Origin: Planctomycetia bacterium
GTDB taxonomy: Bacteria; Planctomycetota; Planctomycetia; Pirellulales; UBA1268
Direction of reading: 5' to 3'
NCBI GenBank assembly: GCA_009926295.1
Contig: RFPF01000146.1
Coordinates: 1-7,458 of the forward strand
DNA length: 7,458 nucleotides
A model generated the notes under the pieces. It was not told the origin of the DNA and searched no databases. It saw nothing but the letters and a program-made list of their open reading frames with translations. How positions within the stretch are numbered: position 1 is the first letter of the stretch; each line of letters begins with the position of its first letter. Positions 1 to 6,400 of the stretch are shown piece by piece. Position numbers and translations under genes: made by a program.

Positions 1-420
1 CGTCCCCGACGTGATCACGCCGCCCGACGACCCGGACAGAGCACCCACCGCGAGGCCGAAGCCCCGGAGGTCGAGCGTGCCGCCGTTGACGGCGAGGGCG
101 CCGCCCGTCGAACCGAGCGCATTCGCGGCCCCCTGGGCCAACGTGCCGGCGAGGATCGTCGTGCCGCCGGAGTAGCTGCTCGTCGCCGAGGCCAGCGTCT
201 GCGTGCGGCCGGCACTGTTCATCACAAGGGCCAGTGTCCCGCCGCCCGTGCCGTCGGCGAGGGCGATGTTCGCGTTGCGGTCGGAGCCGAGACCGGCGAG
301 CGTGAGCGTCGAATTCGTGCCGGCATTGTTGAAGATCCGGGCGAGCGGCGCGGGGATCGTGCCGCTCGAGGAATTGAACCCGGCGATCGACTGGTTGAAC
401 CCGTTGAGGTCGAGTCCGCC
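1..420 (-). repeat. C-proximal LDLNG / PATR / LDLRG block, cut by the window edge
   Basis: The block reads GGLDLNGFNQSIAGFNSSSG, RIFNNAGTNSTLTLAGLGSD, NIALADGTGGGTLALVMNSA, a PATR core SSYSGGTTILAGTLAQGAAN, then ALGSTGGALAVNGGTLDLRG and GALSGSSGGVITSGT. This is the textbook order of the family: a LDLNGFxQ strand, a closing NNAGTxSTLTL strand, a PATR turn, ALGSTG, and another LDLxG strand. The frame is still open at base 1, so at least one more unit or the C-terminal region follows beyond the window. Confidence 0.8.
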
Positions 421-3400
421 GCCGGTCGCATTGCCGCTGAACTCGACGCGGGCGCTCGTCGGGAGGGCGTTGTCAGCGCCGACCTTCAGGACGTTACTCG
501 TAGCCTGGAACTGCGTGTAGGTCCAGAAGTTGCCCGTCGAGGAAACGGTCGACGTGCCGGCGGAATTGAGGTCAAGATTCGCAAACGGCATGTTGATCGT
601 TCCGCTGACAAGAATGTTACCGCGGAGCGAGATGTTGCCGGTGAACGAACCCGACGCCGTCAGATTGCCGGCGATCGTCGTCAGCATGTCGTTCGGGGTA
701 CCGCCCGTGATGATGTCGGTGGCGTTGCCCGTGCCGGTGATCGTGATCGGGCCGGAGAGCGTCGTCACGCCGGTCGTCGCGATGTTGTTGCGGTTGCTTC
801 CGTTCTGCGCGAGCACGATCGGGTTTGCGAGCGTCATCCCGCTCGTCAGATTGAGCACCGTGGGGAAACCCGTCTGGCTCGTCTGCAGGGTGATCGTGCC
901 AGTGCCGAGCGCCGCGGAACTCGCCACCTGCAACATGCCGCTCCCGGTGACGAGCGTGCCGCCCGTGTAGCCGTTGAGGCCGGAAAGCGTGAGCGTGCCG
1001 CTGCCCAACTGCGTCACCGAGCCCGAGCCGTTGATGTTGCCCGAGAACGTCACGGTGTCGGAACGGCTGAAGGCGAGGACGCCGTTGTTCGTGACGTCAC
1101 CAGCCGGAATCCATCCCGTCGAGCCGCTGTTGCCGACCTGCAGCGTGCCTCCCGCAATCGTCGTGGGGCCTGTGTAGGCGCTACTTGCCGTGAGAATCAG
1201 GGTATTGACACCAAGCTTCGTGAGGCCGGTCGATCCGGACAGTGCCGACGCGTACGTGCGATTTCCAGCAGCCGTGTCGAATCCGAAGAGGGCGTTCGAC
1301 GCGAGATTGCCGGTGCCCAGGATCGCCGCGACATCCGCATCAGCCACGCTATTGCCAACGGCCAGCGTGGCCCCGGACGCGACGGAATAGCGACCCGCCG
1401 ACGCGAACCCCGGCAGCGCCGCGGTGGACGTGATCGAGAGCACGCCTGCCGCCACCGTGGTCGTGCCCGCGTAGGTATTGGTGCCGGAGAGCGTGGCCGT
1501 GCCACTCGACGACTTCACGAGCCCGCCGGCGCCGGCGAGCGCCGCGCTCACGGTGCCGGCCTGCAGCGAGTAGCCGCCCGCCGCCGTGATCGTGCCGGTC
1601 TGCACCGTGCCGCCCGTGATCGTGGCCGAGCCGGCGAAGGAGATCGAGTTCGACCCGCCGTCGAGGATGCCGCTCGACACGCGGAGGTTTTGAGCTCCGC
1701 CGGCAAGTGAGAGAATCTTCAGGGCACCGGTGCCCGCGACCTCGAGGTCACCGATCGACGTGCCCGCGGTGAGCACCGACGGGGTCGCAGACGCGGCGGC
1801 GCCGGAATACCGGAAGGTCGACAACGCACTGATCGTGCCCGAGCCGAGGTTGTTGGTGCCGCTGTTGCCCATCTTCGACTCGAGGATCACGTTGGCCCCG
1901 ACGTTGACGACGGCCGAGGATGTGGCCGTGGTGAGGACGAAGTTGAAGCCGTTGGCGATGAAGCGGCCGGTGCCCGAGCTGCTCGACAACAGCCAGTATG
2001 CGTTCGCCGTGCCGGTCGTGCCGGGCTGCCAGGCGGAGGAATTGCCTGTCAGGTCGAACATGTAGCCACTTGCGTCGATGCCGAGATCAATGCGGCCGTT
2101 GGCATCGGCGGCGTAGTAAGCGTGGGACGTCGGCAGGGCGGCACCGGAACTGAGCGTCAGATTCGACCCCAGTTTGAGCGTCGTTCCCAGGCCTGGCGTG
2201 GCGCTAAAATCCGAAAGCGCCACGGCGCTGACGCTCGCACCGGACGCCGAAGAGCTGAGCACAAACGTGCCGACTCCGCCGCGAACATTCAGGTTAGGCA
2301 ACAACACGCCCATCGCAAGGGTCGAGGTCGTGCCGGTCGTCGGCATGTACTGATTGAGGACGGTGTTCGCGGGCAACGCAGCTGAAGGGCTGAGAACGTT
2401 GCTGTAAGCATTCAGTTCGATGGTGGGATTTGATGCCGAGACGCTGCTGATCGTGCCTCCCGTGACGTTGAGATTGCCATACACGCTGAGCCGCTGGTCG
2501 CCGTTGACGGCTTGGTTGATCACGATGTTGCCGCTCGACATCGTCAGCGAGCCGACCTGGGTTTGAACCGCATTGGCCAGGCCGTTCGTGGTCTGCCCGT
2601 TGTTCGTGATCGCCGGAGCGATCGTGAACGTGCCCCCGCTGATCGTGACCGGCGTGTTCGTTGCATCCACTTTGCGCCAGACGTTGGGATTCACATACGT
2701 GCCGGTGGTGTAGCCGTAGGTCCCGAAGCGGAGGTCGCCGCCGGAGTTCACCGTGATGCCCGCCGTGCCAGCCAGCGTGAGCGTGCCTGCATCCCTGGGC
2801 TGGAACAGAAGCGTCTGCGGGCCCGAGCCACCGCCGAGAACGATCGGATTGGTGACCGTGAGCGTCGAGCCGGTGGCGCCACCGACCACGGCACCGGTCG
2901 TGGAGTCGGGCACGGTGATGCCCGCGACCGTCTGCGTGGCACCGTTCACCCCGACCGTGCCGCCGGTGAAGGCGAGCGTGGTGGCCGAGGGCAGCCGGTT
3001 TGCGCCGCTGAGGGCGAGCGTGCCGGCAGCCACCGTCGTGGGCCCGGTGTAGGTGCTCGACCCGGTGAGCGTGAGCGTGCCGGCGCCGGTCTTCGTGATG
3101 CCGCCACCGACGCCCGAGAAGGCTCCAGCAAACGTGCCCGACGAGGCGTCGCCCACCGAGAGCGTCTTGGCACCGAGCACGACGGCCGACGTGGTGGCGC
3201 TCGTGAGCGACCCGATCGCGAGCCCGGAGCCACTCGCACCGGAGATGTCGAACGTCGCCCCTGCGCCGGTGAGACTCACACTGCCGCTCGTGCCCAGCGC
3301 CGAGGCCGCCGGTGCGGCGAGCGTGCCGGCCATGATCGTGGTGAGGCCGGTGTAGGTGTTGCTCGCGGAGAGCGTGAGCGTGTTCGCACCCACCTTGGTC

Positions 3401-6400
3401 AGGCCGATCGCCCCGCCCACGGACGCGGCATAGGTGCGATCTCCCGCGGCGGTATCGAAGCCGATCGCCGCATTGGTCGCCAGGTTGCCGGTGGACAGGA
3501 TCGTGGCCACGTCGGATGCGGACACGCCGTTGCCGACGGCCAGCGTGGCGCCCGTCGCGACCGAGTAGGCGCCCGCCGAGGCGAAGCCGGGCAATGCCGA
3601 CGTCGACGAGATCGAGAGCGCACCGGCCGACACGGTGGTCGGGCCCGAGTAGGTGTTGACGCCGGAGAGCGTCACCACACCACCCGTGGTCTTCGTGAGA
3701 CCGGCGAGGCCGGCGAGCGAGGCGGATACGGTGCCGGCCTGCGCGTCGTACGCGACCGCGTCGTTGGTGAGCGTGCCGTTCTGGATCGTGCCGCCGGTGA
3801 GGGCGACGGAGCCCGATCGCGTGACCGACAGCCCGCCGAGGTCGAGCACGCCGCCGCCCACCGCGAGCCGGCTCGCCGCCGCACCGAGGCCGGAGGCGTT
3901 GCCGAGCAGGAGCGTGCCCGCTGAAACGGTCGTCGTGCCGGCGTAGGTGTTGACGCCCGAAAGCGTTGCCGTGCCGCTCGACGTCTTCGTGAGCCCGACG
4001 AGGCCGGCGAGCGAGGCGGATACGGTGCCGGCCTGCGCGTCGTACGTGACCGTGTCGTTGGTGAGCGTGCCGTTCTGGATCGTGCCCGAGGTAAGTGCGA
4101 CGGAGCCCGATCGCGTGACGGAGAACCCGCCGAGGTCGAGCACGCCGCCGCCCACGGCAAGGCGGCCGCCGGCCGCGCCCAGGCCGGAGGCGTTGCCGAG
4201 CAGCACGGTGCCCGCCGACACGGTCGTCGTCCCGGCGTAGGTGTTGGCCCCGGAGAGCGTGGTCGTGCCGGTACCCGCGAGCGTCAGGCTCGAGGTGCCG
4301 GCGGTGCCACCGTCGATGATCGCGCCGCTGAAGATCGTGTTCCCGGAGCCCGCGACCGTGAGCGTGCGGCCCACGCCCGTGCCGCTTTCCTGGAGGGCCG
4401 TCGTGCCGTTGATCGTGAGCGCCTTGCCCGCCGGGATGTTGTTGACGAGCGTGCGGTTGCCCCCGGACTGGGTAAGGCCGCCGCCGAAGGACAGGCTGTT
4501 GGCGCCGGTGAACGTGATGGTGCCCGTGTTGAAGAGGACGGCGTTGGGGATCGTCAGATCCGCCGACTGGGCCTGCACGGAGCCGTTGCCGGTGAGTTGG
4601 AAGGTGCCGCTGCCGAGAGCGTTGTTGTTGCCGATGATCAGCAAACCGGTGCCGTTCTGCACGAAGCCGCCGGTGAAGCCGGGGTCGGCCGAGCCTGACA
4701 CGATCATCGTGCCCGCGCCATTGTTGCCGAACGTCTGCGTGCCGTTCGTCGAACTGATCACGTTGAGGCCGAACGTGCCGCTGACCACGTTGAACGTGCG
4801 GTTCGATCCGCCGAAGACGACCGTTCCGGAGTTGATCAGGGTGCTGTTGCCCGTGCCCGCGAACGTGCCGCTCGAGGAGAACATCCGGATGTTGTTGCCG
4901 AACGTGACGGGCGATCCGCTCGTGTTGTCGAGCGTGGCGTTCGAGCTGGAGAAGTTCAGCGAGCCTGACGTGGACGTGAACGCACCCAACGCGTTGTTGT
5001 TGTTGATCGCGAGGTAGCCCGAACTCAGCGTCACGCCGCCGGCGAACGAATTCGAGTTCGACAGCACCACGTTGGCACCGCTGATGGAAAGGTTCGACTG
5101 GCCGCCGGTGCCGCCATTGACGATCTGCCCGCTGAAGATCGTCGTGCCGCTGCCGGCGAGGGTGAGCGTGCGGCCCACGCCCGTGCCGCTTTCCTGAAGC
5201 ACGGTCGTGCCGGCGATGGTGAGCGTCTTGCCGGCGGCGATGGTGTTGGTCAGTATGCGGCTGCCACCGCTGTTCGTGCCCGAGCCAGCGATCGTGATGC
5301 CGCTCGTCCCGGTGAACGTGAGGTTGGCCCCGATGTTGAAGTTGTTGGCCACGCCGGAGAGATCGCTGGAGGCCTGGATGTTGGCCGAGCCACTGACGTT
5401 GACGAGGCCCGAGCCGAACGAGGCGTTGTTGCCGAGGACGATCATGGCTCCCGCCCCGTTGAGCGTGCTGCTGCCGGAGTAGGTGTTGGCCACGGCGAGC
5501 GTGGTGGTGCCGGTGTTCGTGATCGTCAGGCTGCTCGTGCTCGTGCTGCCGTTGACGATCGGCCCGCTGAAGATCGTGGCTCCCGTGCCGGACAGCGTGA
5601 GGACGCGAGCGGTGGCACTGTCGCTGAGAGCCGTCGTGCCGCTGATGGCCAGCGTCTTGCCGGCAACGACGTTGTTGGCGAGCGTTCTGCTCCCCTGACT
5701 CTGGATGAAACCGCCCCATGTCATGCTGCCCGTGCCGCTGACGGTGACCGTGGAGGCACCGTTGTCGATCCGCAAAGTGTTCGGGATCGCGGCCAGGTCG
5801 GTGGAGGCCTGGATCGTCGTCGGCACGTAGACGATCGCCGTGCCGGTGGAGCCCAGAGCGAAGTTGTTGCCCAGGACGAGCGTGCCGGACTGCATGTTGA
5901 TGCTCGTCGCGCCCGTGTACGTGTTGGAGCCGCTGAGAGTCAGCGTGCCGGCACCGGAGAGCGTGACGGGGTTCGCACCATTGGCCTTGATCTGAGCCGA
6001 GATGGTGCCGCTCACGCCGGCGTTCACCGTGATCCACGACTCCTGGTTGCTGCCGAACGTGAGGGCTCCGGTCGTGCCGGCCGGGGCGATGGCGTTGGAG
6101 GAGGCGAAGAGGATGGCGCCCGATTGGTTCTGGACGGTGGCGCCGTCGGCGATCGACAGGCCACCACCGTTGAGGACGAGCGAATTGATCGTGCCGGTCG
6201 TCGTCGCCTGCGTGGTGGCGGCGGTGAGGTAGGTGTTGGAGGTGCCACTGCCGCTGATCGCGTTGAGAGAGAACTCGTCTGCGGGATTCAGCGGCCGGAG
6301 GCCGGTGGACGCGTTGTAGGTGAGGAACGTGTTCGCCGTGCCGGTGGCAGTGCCGAGGTTGCCAGAGGCGGTGCCGGACTCGCCGACGAGGTAAGGCACG

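Larger units (their letters stand above)
3013..4263 (-). repeat. Regular array of five PATR units at 98-101 residue spacing
   Basis: The Asn (or equivalent Ser) of the NTYxG turn falls at codons 4243, 3949, 3655, 3358 and 3055, giving spacings of 294, 294, 297 and 303 bp. The cores are GANTYAGTTTVSAGTVLLG, GVNTYAGTTTVSAGTLLLG, GVNTYSGPTTVSAGALSIS, ASNTYTGLTTIMAGTLAAP and GSSTYTGPTTVAAGTLALS. Between the turns lie GLTKTxxGxxTLSG strands and, in the first two units, LDLGGxSVTRSGSVALT. This constant length implies a repeated structural block of about 98 residues rather than scattered motifs. It is the best-ordered part of the protein. Confidence 0.9.

Noticed and set aside
530..970. 146-codon plus-strand frame resembling a small hydrophobic protein
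   Set aside because: Same antisense mirror effect. It overlaps a well-formed part of the repeat protein and has no independent support.
2512..3924. 470-codon plus-strand open frame
   Set aside because: The translation is an Arg/Gly/Glu/Ala-rich string without domains and lies antisense to the repeat gene. It is a shadow of GC-rich codon bias.
3013..4263. CRISPR-like regular direct repeats
   Set aside because: The period is about 294-303 bp with similarity throughout the unit, not short identical repeats with unique spacers. The units are coding and in frame.
4241..5017. 258-codon plus-strand frame with Val/Pro/Leu-rich product, membrane-like at first sight
   Set aside because: This is the exact antisense codon-for-codon complement of the real frame (Gly/Thr/Asn codons read as Ala/Pro/Val/Leu). 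The hydrophobicity is an artefact and the frame boundaries coincide with repeat units.
2294..6037. 1,247-codon minus-strand open frame as the main gene
   Set aside because: It is in a different frame from the PATR cores. Its product is a His/Arg/Gln/Asp-rich low-complexity string with no motif, and the frame at 7458-1 explains the same DNA with clear repeats.
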